This document shows positions 38,201 through 47,079 of a stretch of DNA of 64,000 bases, piece after piece. The first letter of the stretch is position 1. Each line of letters begins with the position of its first letter. Where the stretch lies: the NCBI GenBank assembly GCA_022494885.1, contig JAGVSM010000910.1, forward strand, positions 326,543 to 390,542. The letters run 5' to 3'. The position numbers and the translations under genes are program-made. Under the pieces are notes generated by a model. That model was not told the DNA's origin. It saw nothing but the letters and a program-made list of their open reading frames with translations, and ran no database searches. The DNA comes from Micrasema longulum. Lineage: Eukaryota > Arthropoda > Insecta > Trichoptera > Brachycentridae.

Positions 38201-41200
38201 GATTAATGAATTAATTCCTATTTGATTTATATCATGTTAACTAAATACTACACGTGGACCCAATAAATCAAGTCTTTTTTTCTTACAATGGTGGTAATTT
38301 GAAATCAATATTTTCGAAGCTAGACAACTAGCTTAGAAAATAAAAATTAAAAAAGCGATTCACAATACGAAAAAAATAATTAATAACCAAATAAACAATT
38401 ATTCTTTTAGTCCTCTCCTGGCTAGCTTCGAAAATATAGATATCAAATTACCACCCTTGTAAGAAAAAAAGACTTGATTTATTGGGTCCACGTGTAGGAT
38501 TTAGTTAACATGATAAAAATAAAATAGGAATTAATTCATTAGTTACGTAAACCTTGACGAAGAAGCTTGTATGCTTTGAAACCGGTCGAGAAAAAATAAT
38601 AAAAAAGAATTAGTAGTTTGATACAAAGCTGTTTTATTTATTTCATTTTATTAAAAGTATTTTTATTAGGGAAAATATATTTGTAATGTTTACAATACAG
38701 ATGTATAAATTTATGTGGGTAAATTTATCTACCACGCACCCCCACCCAAGTTAGATCTGCGTCTCGTAGTTTGGACAATACAAATTGTTGATGAAGCATC
38801 AGCATGGTTGTCCAGGATTAAGCCTTGTAAAGTAGTCAAACGCAGATAAAGCTCTCGGAAGGCATCTACAGTAAGCGACCTAGCCAACCGGATGCTTTCC
38901 GCTTGATAACAGCTATCACTTATACGAGTAGATTATTACGCCCATTGTCTAACTTCTATGTGGCTTGCGCCAAACTATCCGCTTTCCACACCGAGTGTCA
39001 TAATATAGTCGTTAAATAAATAGTTCAGTTAATTAGTAAACCATCTTCAAGTTTAGAGATATACATAGACATTTTCATGGTTACCTGAAATCTAACATCG
39101 ATTTTTAATTTTTTAAGGAACCCGCTAAGCTTCTATTTTAAAGACTTGTCAGCAGATAGGATAAAGGGGATATGGAAGGAGGTTTTGAAAACACACCACG
39201 ACACTAATACCAATTGAACGTAGTTATACAGAAAGCAGACAGCCATAAAAAAGTGAAACTGAGATAATGGCCATTGTGTGAAAAGACTGAATTATAAAAT
39301 CTTCACAATAGTTTGAATGTTTTTGACTTTAACAAACGATAAACAATGAATACATAAGTTTTTTTATAAAGTACAATATAGAATTTTATTGTGTATTTGA
39401 CCAGTTTAAAAGATTTTTAAAGTACCATAAGATTTTTCTAGTTTTGTGGGTGTTTTCTGCAAATTGAGAAATGCCGTTTTTGTGATCGACACCTTTTTCC
39501 GGAGGTGATTAATACAGTTTTTTTTAATATAAAAGCGGTCTGGCTGTTTTTAACAGAACATAGAATTTTTTTTTTTTACGTGTATTATTATTATCTTATC
39601 TCATTCTGAAATTATTTTTTCAAATATTTTTAATATGTGTACCATATATTATATATTTTTATCTTATATACTTACTGCAAATTAACATTTATTGTTTATT
39701 TTTAATATTAATTTGATAATAAAACTTTTTACAAGTTATTTACAATTTGATTTTTAATTCTAAAATTTTTCTTATATCCACATTCACTTTTGATTTTGCA
39801 TTGCAGCATGCTTTTTCAGTTTCTACATGTATACAAAAAATGTGTTTTTTATTTTTTAAATTATTACTTAGTTACTATGTTTGTACTTAGATTTTTGTAA
39901 ATGCACCTTAGGCGTATTGTAAAATTAATTTTTTTTTTAATTAAAAAAATTCCTTTGATTCCTTCCTGTTGAAGTTTTGTGATTTGTGATCTCAAAAGTA
40001 AGTCGAATAGAAGGCTCAGATACATTACTTAACTTAATTATTTTTTTAAGACTTGTCTTACTAACGAACTGTACTGTTGATATATCGTCGCTTAAGTAAC
40101 AACATCGCGCAAGTCATTTTTGTTATTTTTAGAGGGCGGCGATAAAAACAACTTATTATATTGAATTGAAGAAGAATTAGATTTAGGGTTTTTAATAAGG
40201 GACAGTTTATGGGTAAATGTTTTATTTTAATACATTTTGAGTAGTAATAGGGAAATATCACATACTACGAATACCGATAAAAATATATTAAATGGATTTA
40301 GAATAATTAATTGTAATTTCAAAATCAATACGGATATTGTGAATAAATGTTTTCATACATAAATGTAAAAAAGAAATTTAATACAATATGTTGCTAGAAA
40401 AACGTGACATGTTTGGCCATGGTAGTTGTGAACAAATTTGAATGGTCAGGAACAAATACACACGAATCTTGACGTATTAGGGGCGTGGCCAATGGAATGA
40501 CTGTTTCAGCGGGAATTCAAAATTACAAATTAAAAAATATTTTTGATGCTACTTATTATTATAAGCAAAAAAAATTTTTGACTGTACAGTATTTCATAGA
40601 CCCTTATTATTTTTAAAATGTAAGAAAAAGTCATATTTCCCTATTTAATTGAGCTTTTTAATTTTTATTATTTATTGCGGAGTTTTTTCATCGTCATGTA
40701 AAAATAACAAAAATGAATTGGTACGCGGTATTGTTACATAAGGGAAGATATGCGACATTGCGAGTAACTGAGTGAGAGTCTGTTCTTCAAATATCTTTGA
40801 TACTTGATGCGGCGCGGCGCCTACCAATTCCTGCAACATTCCCAGTAATAATCGAATGGTGCTCAAGTGTAATTGACCGAGTGAAATTTGGCTGGTTTAC
40901 CTTGTCGGGGGAGCTAAGCAGCTCCAGAAGGACGGTGACGAAGGCCTCCACGGTCATCTGGCGGCCGCTGTACTCGTCCATGTAGTACATGAGGGTGGGG
41001 AACTCGCTGTTGGGGAGCAGCGAGCGAGCCTTCTCCTCCACCATCTGTGCGGCGGGAGAGCGGCGTGGCGCGCGGCACGAGTTCGATCTGCTCCTGCCAC
41101 GGGACACATTACAAGGGTGGCCGGAAGGAAGTAAACAGAACTTATTTAGCTAGGAGAAATTCGTAAAGAGTCACTCGTTTATTGACAAAAAAACACTGCT

Positions 41201-44200
41201 TTTTACAATATTTGAGTTTGTCCAAATGTTTGTAGACAAAAGACTGGATTTACCCCCTCGGGAGTCATTAAGATAAACAATTTACAACAGGGATGGAGAA
41301 TATGGAAGTCTAGGCATTTACAGAGCTTATGACCTGTCATGGCTGGTTTATGTGGCCACTTTACACAATGTGTAACATTCACCATTCTGCCAATGTTCAA
41401 ACATCCATATTTCTTTAATTCTTCCATTGGTTGATTTTAGTGAAATTAAAGAGCTGAAACCTTTATTGTTGTGAAGAGATTCACCTGACTGAACTATTTC
41501 ACATACTAGGCAACGCCTGAAAACAATTTTCCAATTTAAAACTTCTTAGACCAGTTGGTTTTATTACAATATTTGAGTTTATCCAAATAAAATGTTATAC
41601 GGTGTGTAAAGTGGCCACTTAAGCCAGCCAATGATAGGTCATAAGCTCTGTAAATGCCTAGACTTCCATATTCCATTTTTAAGGTATTCTCTATCCCTGT
41701 TGTAATTTGTTAAACTGCTTTTTAGTATAAGCGGAACAAATAGGAAGATCCACTGTATTTAACCCTTTATTTCATGGTTTTTCAATGCCCTGCGAAATGG
41801 TGGAAAACAGGAAAAAATAATCATTTAATCATGTACTCAATATTGTTACAATATGACAAAGGCAATAATTATCCTCTGAACATATGTACATTTCGTGGGT
41901 AGTGGTTTTTTGAGCTTGTAGCAAATTTTCGCCAACGTGAAATGAAGGATTTACGGTTTTATAAAATGTTTTCGGGTATGTGGAGGAACTACTTTCACTG
42001 CACATGTTTAGTAATAATTTTCTATTGCATAATTTACCCAGGTGGGCTCAGTGGCTCCCAGGCGTCATGGTCGTACGCCGTACAGGAATGAGGAACTTTC
42101 CCCACATCTCTAACCAGGAGTGACATTCTCTTGTGGAACTTGAGTTGGTTCACCGCCTCATCATGCGTCACATCAAGAAAGGACTGCCCGTTCACTTCCA
42201 GGATCTGGTCTCCGATCTACAAACAGCAAGAAAAAATATACCTCGTTTGCAGTAAAGAAATACCACCGAAATAATATAAAAATTGTATTTACAAATAAGA
42301 CATCTACGGTAATATATTTGGAGCAACTGGCTTACAAGATGTAGCTTAAGAAGCATAAATCAAAAACATATTTTAACAGACATGTCTAGATATTTTCAAG
42401 TCAATACATAAATACATTTTTTAAATATTGAATTTACGAATGACAACCCTATTTTTCTTCTTCTTATGGTGGTCATCACTGGAATTGATTTGCAGCAGAT
42501 ACTCGCATCTCCTTCTCCATCAAAAAGTCTCCACATTCAAAACACTTAAAAATAATTTCTTGATGTTCTTATAGTATTGAGTTATTTTGTTCTTCTACTA
42601 TAAACTTATAGCGATATATTTTTATCTTAACTGTATACTATAGCTATTCAATGTACATCTGATATGACAAGAATTTATTGAACAATATGACAAGATTACC
42701 ATTAGGCCAGCTCTGTCAGCCACAGAATCCTTATCCACCCCCGTGATGAATATTCCGAGATTGTATTCCAAACCCCCTCTTATCATTAATCCTAAAGATT
42801 GTCCTGGTTCTATACACAAGTCCACCTGAAATAATTAATCAAACTATTAATTTGATGATATGATGACACAAACATTTTTTGGTGAGAGAAATAGCGTATC
42901 TAAGTATAGGTAAATATTATGTATGATTGATCAACGCTCCAACGTAATAATGCTTCATCGAAAAATTATATCGAATCAATAATCTAATAAGCATATATCG
43001 AATAAATAATCGAATATATAATCGAAAAATTATATCGAATAAACAATCTAAATACGTACTAAATTAAAGATTAAGATAAACTAATTAAAGATTAATAAAA
43101 AAGTTCAGTTAACACGGAAATGTGAGCGTGATTTTAAAATACCAAAAAAAAATTCCTAGAAAAATTAGGCAAAAAGCTCACAGAGAACTTTGAATATAAA
43201 TAAATGATGTTAGTTGATTCACTTGATCTGCAATGGGCTCATAGCGTTTAACACAGTTTTTGAATCAACAGATTACCATGTCTCAGTTTGTCTAAATTTT
43301 AACAAAATATTTTGTAATTTACTAAAGCAATAAACTTATAAGTTTTATAATGTATATAAATACTATCCACATAATGTCACGCTGAAAATTTGTATGGCAA
43401 TGTATATTTTTGTTTGTTGTTCTTTCGCTAAAAGCTCTTGAACCAGACACTCAAGCAATATGAATTTCTAAGCCAAAGTAACTGTTTTCAGTTCGCCATA
43501 TTGCTTCCACCCAAACTGTGAGTTTTACGTTTTATTTGAACCCAGGAACAGAATATTCCCGCGCAGCGAAGTGAAATGTTTACTGGACGAACTTTCGGAA
43601 GTATTTTTAGTTCGCATGACCCATTTTTGGAGCTAATTCTATGGATAAACTTACGTGTTTGACAATAATACTAAAATCTGATAAATAATATGCGGATAAA
43701 AACTTTTGTTCTACAAAATAATATACTCAGATGTAATTATTTAACAGACAGCCCCTTGATTTAATGAATAATGTTGGTAAATACTTTTAATCCGAGTAAT
43801 TTAAAGAAAAACTTTTCGTTATCCAAGAGACTTGCTCTTTAAATAATTCAGTACTTAATATTATTCAACAGTATATATAGAGAACGGTAGTGGCTACACA
43901 CATAAATAGAGACAAAAACCCCATTATCAACCACAATCATAATACAAGATACTCCAATAGGGATCTGATACTAAGTGAAGGGGTCAACACTCTTCTGGCA
44001 TTGAGGCAACACTATTATGTTGGCAAAAAGGTGCTTAATTTTTTGCCAGAATTGTGGAAAAGCGGGAGAGTTGTCAAGTTGAAGAAAGTGTTGACCTCGC
44101 TCTTTCATGACATTGGTCGTAGGGAGTCAGAGAGGTTGATGCATGCCGCGAATCGGAGATTCTTACTGGATGTTAAAAAAAAAAAAAAAAATGAAAAAAT

Positions 44201-46157
44201 ACAAAAGGCAATCATAAAGTTTGGCATGTATTAATTAAATTTTATATTTTTTATGTATGTATGTATGTGTACGCACATAGGTATATGTATGTGTGTATGT
44301 GTATGTATGTTTGTATGTGTATGTATGTTTGTATGTGTATGTATGTGTGTGTATGTATGTATATATGTATATGTGTATGTATATGTATATATGTGTGTAT
44401 GTATCAATATGTGTATTGTTATAAGTTTATATTTTATTTGTCTGTTCTTTCTTTTGACTAGTAAATTTTTAATATGTATTAAAATGTAATTGCCTAGCTT
44501 GGCAAAGTGTACTAGAATGTATGTAATATGATAATATTATCTATAAATAAAAAAATGTATGAAACCACTTACCACTCCCCCCCCCCCTCTTTTCTTTAAC
44601 TATTTCTCCAATAAGATCAAACATTTAAAAAAATGTAATCAATGCACGTTAATGTAAGCTAATAACAAAATGCGTCTTATCAGCACGCTGGTTTTATATT
44701 TTTGCGCTACTACTGATTACGAATTATGTGGGTATGTATTGTTGAAATATTGTCACAATTCAAAATCCTTTTTACCCACAACAACTGTTCACTTCCCACC
44801 TTCAGTATCCTTTGATAACCCGCCACAGTAAGACCTCGTATCGTATATATTATTTTGTTGAACATGTGCCGCATCATAGACTTTGTCTCCACCAACCACC
44901 AGTGTTCAGCTCCAGATCGGGGGCCTGTCCTAGTGTTGGTGCCGCTTGCAATTGACCAGTCGGACCACCGCAATTCCATCAAGAACGAACCAGGTTAGGG
45001 ACATCCATTCCTAATCCATCTCATTTGTTGGGGTTGTAACTGATTGACACTGCATACCGCATATCGAGAATATTCACTTGTTATTTAAAATTTAAAATAC
45101 AGTCTACTATATCGTAGAAGCCCTAGGGCTTCACCTCCCGCTATTTCTCGAATTCGGAATTCGTTTTCCCACCAACCACTGTGATAAAGGTGTAAAGTGA
45201 GATTTACATGCTGGTGTAATTAGTGTCCTGAAGAAGAGACTGGAACGTCTCGAAAGCGGTAGTTAATGAAAAATCGGTAATTGGTTATTTACATTTGTAT
45301 ACCTTGACATAGCACATATTTCTACAGCAATTCCTTTTCTATTCAAGGTGCCAGACTTTAAAATGAGCTACCTTTTCATGTCAAAGATGCACCGCACCTT
45401 CTTAGGCCACTTTTATGAAACGACTGAAACATTATTATTAAGTATATCCTTAGAACCTCACTTCATTTTTTTTATTCCTTCTCTTTCCTGAATCCTCTTC
45501 CTGTCTCCTTCTAAATTCATTACCTGATCCCATAATCTTCATCATTTATTGTGTAAGTTTGTATATTTTCTTAGTTTATATGTGCAAGTGTAATCTGCAT
45601 ACTAAATTGAGCTGTTATTTGAAATTAATTGACAGTGCATACATAGTTTTTAAAAATTTAAGTTTACAAATTTTGACCAATTTTTCTTTTGACTGGTCTG
45701 TTTTTTGGTTGGCTGGAAGATATTGCTTTAAGAAATAAGTCTGCCAAATTGCATATATTTTTGTACTTCAAGATTTAAGTAAATGAATAAATTTGCTAAC
45801 ATGATTAAAATGTTTGACTGCATAGTTAATCACTTAAATATTAATTATGAATTATGTTTGCGTCACGCATGGAGGTTCCGAGTTCGGTTCCCGGTAAGAT
45901 TATTTAATTAAATGATTAATTATTGAATTATAAATTACCCTTCGTATGCTTCTGTCCTTGCTGCTGGAGCGAGAGCCTGGTGGGGCGGGGCGCGGCGCGG
46001 GCGGCGGGGGCGGAGCGGCGCGCTGGTACTCCAGGGGAGGGGACACGGGTCTCCCCTGGCGGTCCATCCACGAGCACGTCTGGCGCTGCGCCCCCGCCCC
46101 GCAGCCCCCCGTGGGGCTCCGTACCGTCATGCTGAGCTGGCGGCAGGACTTGAGCAT
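26167..46157 (-). CDS. dysc: Whirlin/dyschronic PDZ scaffold protein gene, nine internal exons (partial)
   Basis: This gene encodes a multi-PDZ scaffold. Known roles of the family: vertebrate whirlin organises stereocilia and photoreceptor complexes; Drosophila dyschronic acts at synapses with the Slowpoke BK channel and in circadian output. Exons, 5' to 3' on the minus strand, are 46157-45939, 42825-42700, 42216-42038, 41093-40901, 38071-37967, 36578-36489, 33047-32944, 31015-30925 and 26280-26167. All borders are AG/GT and all phases agree, giving about 407 residues. Residues 1-16 end PDZ1, 17-73 are a Pro-rich linker, 75-153 are PDZ2 and about 191-270 are HHD2; the rest is a low-complexity tail with SEDSG. 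PDZ2 has an SLGL carboxylate-binding loop (83-86) and His133 at the first position of helix B, which predicts class I ligands. Introns range from 483 bp to 4.6 kb and carry TEs. The first and last exons of the gene were not found. The orthology rests on my recall of whirlin, not on a search. Confidence 0.9.
27185..27445. mobile_element. Foldback family F, copy 6 (compact hairpin)
   Basis: The core 27212-27440 is nearly a perfect hairpin, from ATTACAACAGGGATGGAGAA to its complement, meeting at TTACACCTGTGTACCAG. It lies in the dysc intron after exon 26167-26280 if the gene is transcribed through, or more exactly upstream of that exon between 26280 and 30925. Confidence 0.8.
28880..29259 (+). 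repeat. Dispersed repeat J, 5' part
   Basis: This part is homologous to 34880-35000. Internally it duplicates a unit with GGCGAGATT...CTCGCTCTCCACTCA. It is interrupted at GGCTCTTT by the TIR element that follows and resumes at 29738. Confidence 0.6.
29260..29737 (+). mobile_element. TIR element E (AAGAGGAAATGCGG), copy 1
   Basis: The ends are AAGAGGAAATGCGG and CCGCATACCCCCTT, imperfect inverted copies. It splits repeat J, and the uninterrupted sequence at about 34990 (CTCTTTATAAACCTGGGCTT) marks the junctions. Related copies occur at 58.79 and 59.93 kb. There is no open frame. Confidence 0.75.
29738..29835 (+). repeat. Dispersed repeat J, 3' part
   Basis: AATCTGGGCTTGGGAAGGCG and AGATTTACACAGACCGCAG continue repeat J as at 35020-35115. 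Confidence 0.6.
29828..30738. mobile_element. Penelope-type inverted repeat, family B, copy 2, with a ~50-bp tandem core
   Basis: Arms 29828-30005 and about 30475-30655 are inverted copies (CCCACTATATACGTTCACCA; TAGAGGGGATAGAGGGAGG). Between them lies an AT-rich array in which AAATTAGAAAA recurs about every 50 bp (30211-30420). A hammerhead-like motif lies at 30664-30707. It sits inside a dysc intron. Confidence 0.7.
30925..31015 (-). CDS. dysc: dysc exon: Gly/Pro-rich linker
   Basis: This exon is 91 bp. Its first base completes the split Arg codon (GGGCCCCAG|GGGCGG), and it ends in phase 0 (GGACAG|GTGACC). It encodes a low-complexity Gly/Ala then Pro-rich stretch ending ADVDQPGQ. The phase fit with both neighbours and the GC contrast with flanking intron are the evidence; there is no recognisable domain. 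It could be an alternatively used exon. Confidence 0.6.
31090..32930. other. Intronic AT-rich DNA, no further exon seen
   Basis: Between dysc exons 33047-32944 and 31015-30925. Apart from the SINE head, nothing is recognisable. Confidence 0.4.
31925..31995 (-). mobile_element. tRNA-like SINE head, family C
   Basis: GGGTTCGAACTCCGGACCTC and TGATCCGCGAGTCCATGATA are the inverse of the 13.2-kb head. Located in a dysc intron. Confidence 0.6.
32944..33047 (-). CDS. dysc: dysc exon: acidic SEDSG linker
   Basis: This exon is 104 bp, starting in phase 0 (GACCTCAG|GAGGGT) and ending with two bases of an Arg codon (CACCAG|GTGAGG). It encodes EGSDMEGAAAGGPVDGRSPS followed by EDSGLGLPPHDHAT. The SEDSG motif also occurs in the whirlin tail between HHD2 and PDZ3. 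The sequence is GC-rich within an AT-rich intron background. Confidence 0.72.
33450..33694 (-). mobile_element. SINE family A
   Basis: The head lies at 33625-33694 (inverse of GGCTTCGTGGTGTAATGGCT; B box GGTTCGATTCCCGA). The body is TACGCTTCAGGTGCCGTCCA, and the far end is TTATGCATAGGGCACTGCAT. Located in the intron between dysc exons at 36.5 and 33.0 kb. Confidence 0.85.
33700..34870. other. Intronic DNA, nothing recognised
   Basis: A plus-strand frame at 34531-34731 has no motif and no splice support. Confidence 0.35.
34880..35115 (+). repeat. Dispersed repeat J, uninterrupted copy
   Basis: It runs through CTCTTTATAAACCTGGGCTT, where copy 1 carries TIR element E. Used here as the empty-site reference. 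Confidence 0.65.
35116..36488. other. Intronic AT-rich DNA
   Basis: No exon, repeat family or RNA gene is recognisable in this stretch. Confidence 0.35.
36489..36578 (-). CDS. dysc: dysc exon: poly-histidine/methionine segment
   Basis: This exon is 90 bp (30 codons), phase 0 to phase 0, with acceptor GGCTACAG|AGAAAA and donor ACG|GTAAGT. In the frame fixed by the HHD2 exon it encodes RKGVMENN, nine consecutive His, three Met, then SSTMHDLQAT. The His run uses mixed CAC/CAT codons, so it is not a pure trinucleotide array. One alternative frame gives a Ser/Pro-rich peptide that soon hits a stop. Support comes from splice sites, phase and position; there is no strong homology in this linker. 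Confidence 0.68.
37967..38071 (-). CDS. dysc: dysc exon: last part of harmonin-homology domain 2
   Basis: This exon is 105 bp (35 codons), phase 0 to phase 0, with acceptor AATTAG|TTCACC and donor CGG|GTGAGT. It encodes FTLMTELREVIAPEDRSRFD then ELVYRRDFSMDHHVR, which aligns residue for residue with whirlin FSLLSEVRGTISPQDLERFD and the HLVLRRE helix. A Penelope-type inverted-repeat element begins only about 40 bp upstream of the acceptor. Confidence 0.94.
38105..38655 (+). mobile_element. Penelope-type inverted repeat, family A, copy 1
   Basis: Arms 38121-38337 and 38412-38655 are inverted copies (CTACACGTGGACCCAATAAA; GGTAATTTGA; GCTAGCTTCGAAAATAT). A hammerhead-like core lies in the right arm at 38549-38590 (TTGACGA, AGAAGC/GCTT helix, GAAACCGGTC). 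The left end is about 40 bp from the acceptor of the dysc HHD2 exon. Confidence 0.7.
38656..40247. other. Intronic DNA with a SINE-D-like body
   Basis: 39110-39240 (GACTTGTCAGCAGATAGGAT, ATATGGAAGGAGG) is homologous to 55.59-55.69 kb. The rest is AT-rich and unassigned. Confidence 0.4.
40248..40643. mobile_element. MITE family G, copy 1
   Basis: It is bounded by TAGGGAAATATCACA and the inverse CATATTTCCCTA, with TA at both edges. It is collinear with 47921-48349 and 61689-62086. Located in a dysc intron. Confidence 0.8.
40901..41093 (-). CDS. dysc: dysc exon: first part of harmonin-homology domain 2
   Basis: This exon is 193 bp. It starts with the base that completes the split Gly codon (acceptor GTGGCAG|GAGCAG) and ends in phase 0 (GACAAG|GTAAAC). 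After about 15 basic, Ser-rich residues it gives AAQMVEEKARSLLPNSE, then LMYYMDEY, then VTVLLELLSSPDK. These align with the helices of whirlin HHD2 (EEQARHLLNEQE, MAYYLDEY, ALFKLLNTHAK). The alternative acceptor just before ATGGTG would break the frame. HHD domains mediate scaffold partner contacts. Confidence 0.92.
41205..41712. mobile_element. Foldback family F, copy 7
   Basis: It starts TTTGAGTTTGTCCAAATGTT and contains CTTATGACCTGTCAT, GAAATTAAAGAGCTGAAACC, ACTAGGCAACGCCTGAAAAC and an inverse arm ending TCTATCCCTGTTGTAATTTG. Located in the 944-bp intron between the PDZ2 and HHD2 exons of dysc, which it largely fills. Confidence 0.8.
42038..42216 (-). CDS. dysc: dysc exon: second half of PDZ2
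   Basis: This exon is 179 bp, starting in phase 0 (acceptor TTTGTAG|ATCGGA) and ending with two bases of a Gly codon (CCTGG|GTAAAT). It encodes IGDQILEVNGQSFLDVTHDE, then AVNQLK and the closing strand LLVRDVG, followed by KVPHS, as after whirlin PDZ2. His in THDEAV is the helix-B residue that selects class I C-terminal ligands. The exon ends with WEPLSPPG. Confidence 0.95.
42700..42825 (-). CDS. dysc: dysc exon: first half of PDZ2
   Basis: This exon is 126 bp (42 codons), phase 0 to phase 0, with acceptor TTTCAG|GTGGAC and donor ATG|GTAATC. It encodes the first strand, the carboxylate-binding loop (SLGL), the IRGG turn, and the GIFITGVDKDSVADRAGLM segment, which is close to whirlin PDZ2 (GIYITGVDPGS.A...GL). 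This is one of the two most diagnostic exons of the gene. Confidence 0.95.
42840..43855. other. Intronic AT-rich DNA
   Basis: This contains short repeats of ATCGAATAAATAATCGAA type (42955-43050). No exon is visible. Confidence 0.4.
43860..44226 (+). pseudogene. LINE ORF C-terminal remnant
   Basis: A plus frame reads HNHNTRYSNRDL, later HYYVGKKVLNFLPELWKS and LKKVLTSLFHD. This resembles the HNYNTR....F.IG.KLYN.LP ending of CR1/Jockey-type LINE proteins. It ends near an A-run at 44175. Located in a dysc intron. Confidence 0.5.
44250..44412. repeat. TATG/TGTA microsatellite
   Basis: Imperfect TATGTATGTGTATGTATG arrays create long open frames rich in Tyr, Val, Cys and Met. These frames are not genes. 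Confidence 0.9.
44655..45295 (+). mobile_element. Penelope-type family B fragments flanking unassigned sequence
   Basis: 44665-44710 matches the GGTTTTATATTTTTGTGCAA segment of family B. 45185-45295 carries GGTGTAAAGTGAG, TGGTGTAATTAGTGTCCTGA and the hammerhead-like core at 45223-45266. The 470 bp between them hold a 90-codon minus-strand frame (44710-44982) that I cannot identify. Confidence 0.5.
45330..45450 (+). pseudogene. LINE ORF C-terminal remnant
   Basis: The plus frame reads ARL, a stop where Trp is expected, then NELPFHVKDAPHLLR. This is the ARLWN.LP..V..AP.L..FK motif of LINE proteins. It is followed by further stops. Confidence 0.6.
45855..45902 (+). mobile_element. SINE-B-like head fragment beside a dysc exon
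   Basis: GCGTCACGCATGGAGGTTCC and GTTCGGTTCCCGGTAAGA match the anticodon arm and B box of family B. It ends about 37 bp from the donor at 45938. Confidence 0.5.
45939..46157 (-). CDS. dysc: dysc exon: end of PDZ1 and Pro-rich linker
   Basis: This exon is 219 bp (73 codons), phase 0 at both ends. The acceptor is TTTCAG before ATGCTC and the donor is GG|GTAATT. The first 16 residues (MLKSCRQLSMTVRSPT) match the last helix and strand of whirlin PDZ1. The segment CSWMDRQGRPVSPP (28-41) matches the conserved WVDPQGR..SPP stretch after PDZ1. It then becomes proline-rich, with PPPPPAP followed by PRPAPP, and ends in a Ser/Arg-rich segment. Joined to the next exon it reads RR|VDLCIEPG, exactly where whirlin PDZ2 begins. 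The exon is far richer in G+C than its surroundings. Its initial ATG is an internal Met, not the start codon. Confidence 0.87.
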
Positions 46158-46243
46158 CTGAAACATTCAACAAATGCTTGGAAATGTCGGATCGGGAAAG
46201 CGTTATAAATTTATAGTAGCGACTTTGGATTAAAGAGATATAA

Positions 46244-46402
46244 TGACGGCCTCGTGGTGTAGCGGTCAGCGCATTTGGCCACCATGCAAGAGGTCTCGGG
46301 TTCGATTCCCGATACGGTTGACATGAAATATTTATTCAAAAGGATGTACCAACGCAGTGCCCTAGGCACCATTATGTGCGGAAAGGGAAATGATGATGAA
46401 TA
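46244..46402 (+). mobile_element. SINE family A, short copy
   Basis: The head GGCCTCGTGGTGTAGCGGTC has an intact B box (GGGTTCGATTCCCGA). It is fused directly to the tail (GTACCAACGCAGTGCCCTAG ... ATGATGATGAA), lacking the middle body. Confidence 0.85.
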
Positions 46403-46404
46403 TA

Positions 46405-47075
46405 TAATCTGTTCATTATTACTAAAATTCACAAATAAAAAAAATCAGCCGCGTGATATCCGACAGAGAATAGCATACTTCACACGTATTGTCCAAATCC
46501 ACACAATACTATAGTATACTCGTAATGTGAGTTTCTAGAAACCGTAATATCCAATTATGATTTTAATTATGTTATTGTATTTTTTTCTATTGATTTCAAT
46601 GATACTATAATTTTGTATATTTTATTATGTATGAATTAAAATTAAAATATTTACATTTGATAATTTTTTTTATTCCTTAAAATTTTATTATTTATTATTT
46701 ATACCTTATTTTTCTGGATTGTTATTCTATTGCATCACACATCGTTATAATTTAAATTAATTAACTTTACTATGTTTTTTATTGTTAATTATTATGGCTT
46801 AATACTAGCATAGCCTAAAAAGCCTCAATAAGTTTATGATTATTTAAACGAGTGTAATTTTGAATAAATTAATAAATAAATAAATAAATACGAATAAATT
46901 AGGATGGATTGACATTTACTTTATTTTATTGTATTTTTATTAATATTTTTAACATATAATGTAAGTTATCTCTACATTGTTATATTAAAATTAAATACAT
47001 TTTTGTTTTATATGGTAGAATTGGCTCTGCTTAGCCATTTTACTGGAATAAAAGTTATTAGCATTACTATGCAAG
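46405..47075. other. AT-rich DNA upstream of the dysc exons
   Basis: AAAT simple repeat at 46868-46890. No exon or known repeat is seen. Confidence 0.4.
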
Positions 47076-47079
47076 GCGT

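Noticed and set aside
40672..40866. Minus-strand 64-codon frame next to the HHD2 exon
   Set aside because: It lies past the GTAAAC donor, and the next HHD2 residues are found in frame at 38071, so it is intron.
44253..44489. Cys/Val/Tyr-rich plus-strand frames
   Set aside because: Translation of a TATG/TGTA microsatellite.
44710..44982. 90-codon minus-strand frame (WSDWSIASGTNTRT...)
   Set aside because: It looks somewhat protein-like but I cannot match it to a family. It lies between Penelope fragments and is probably part of a TE.
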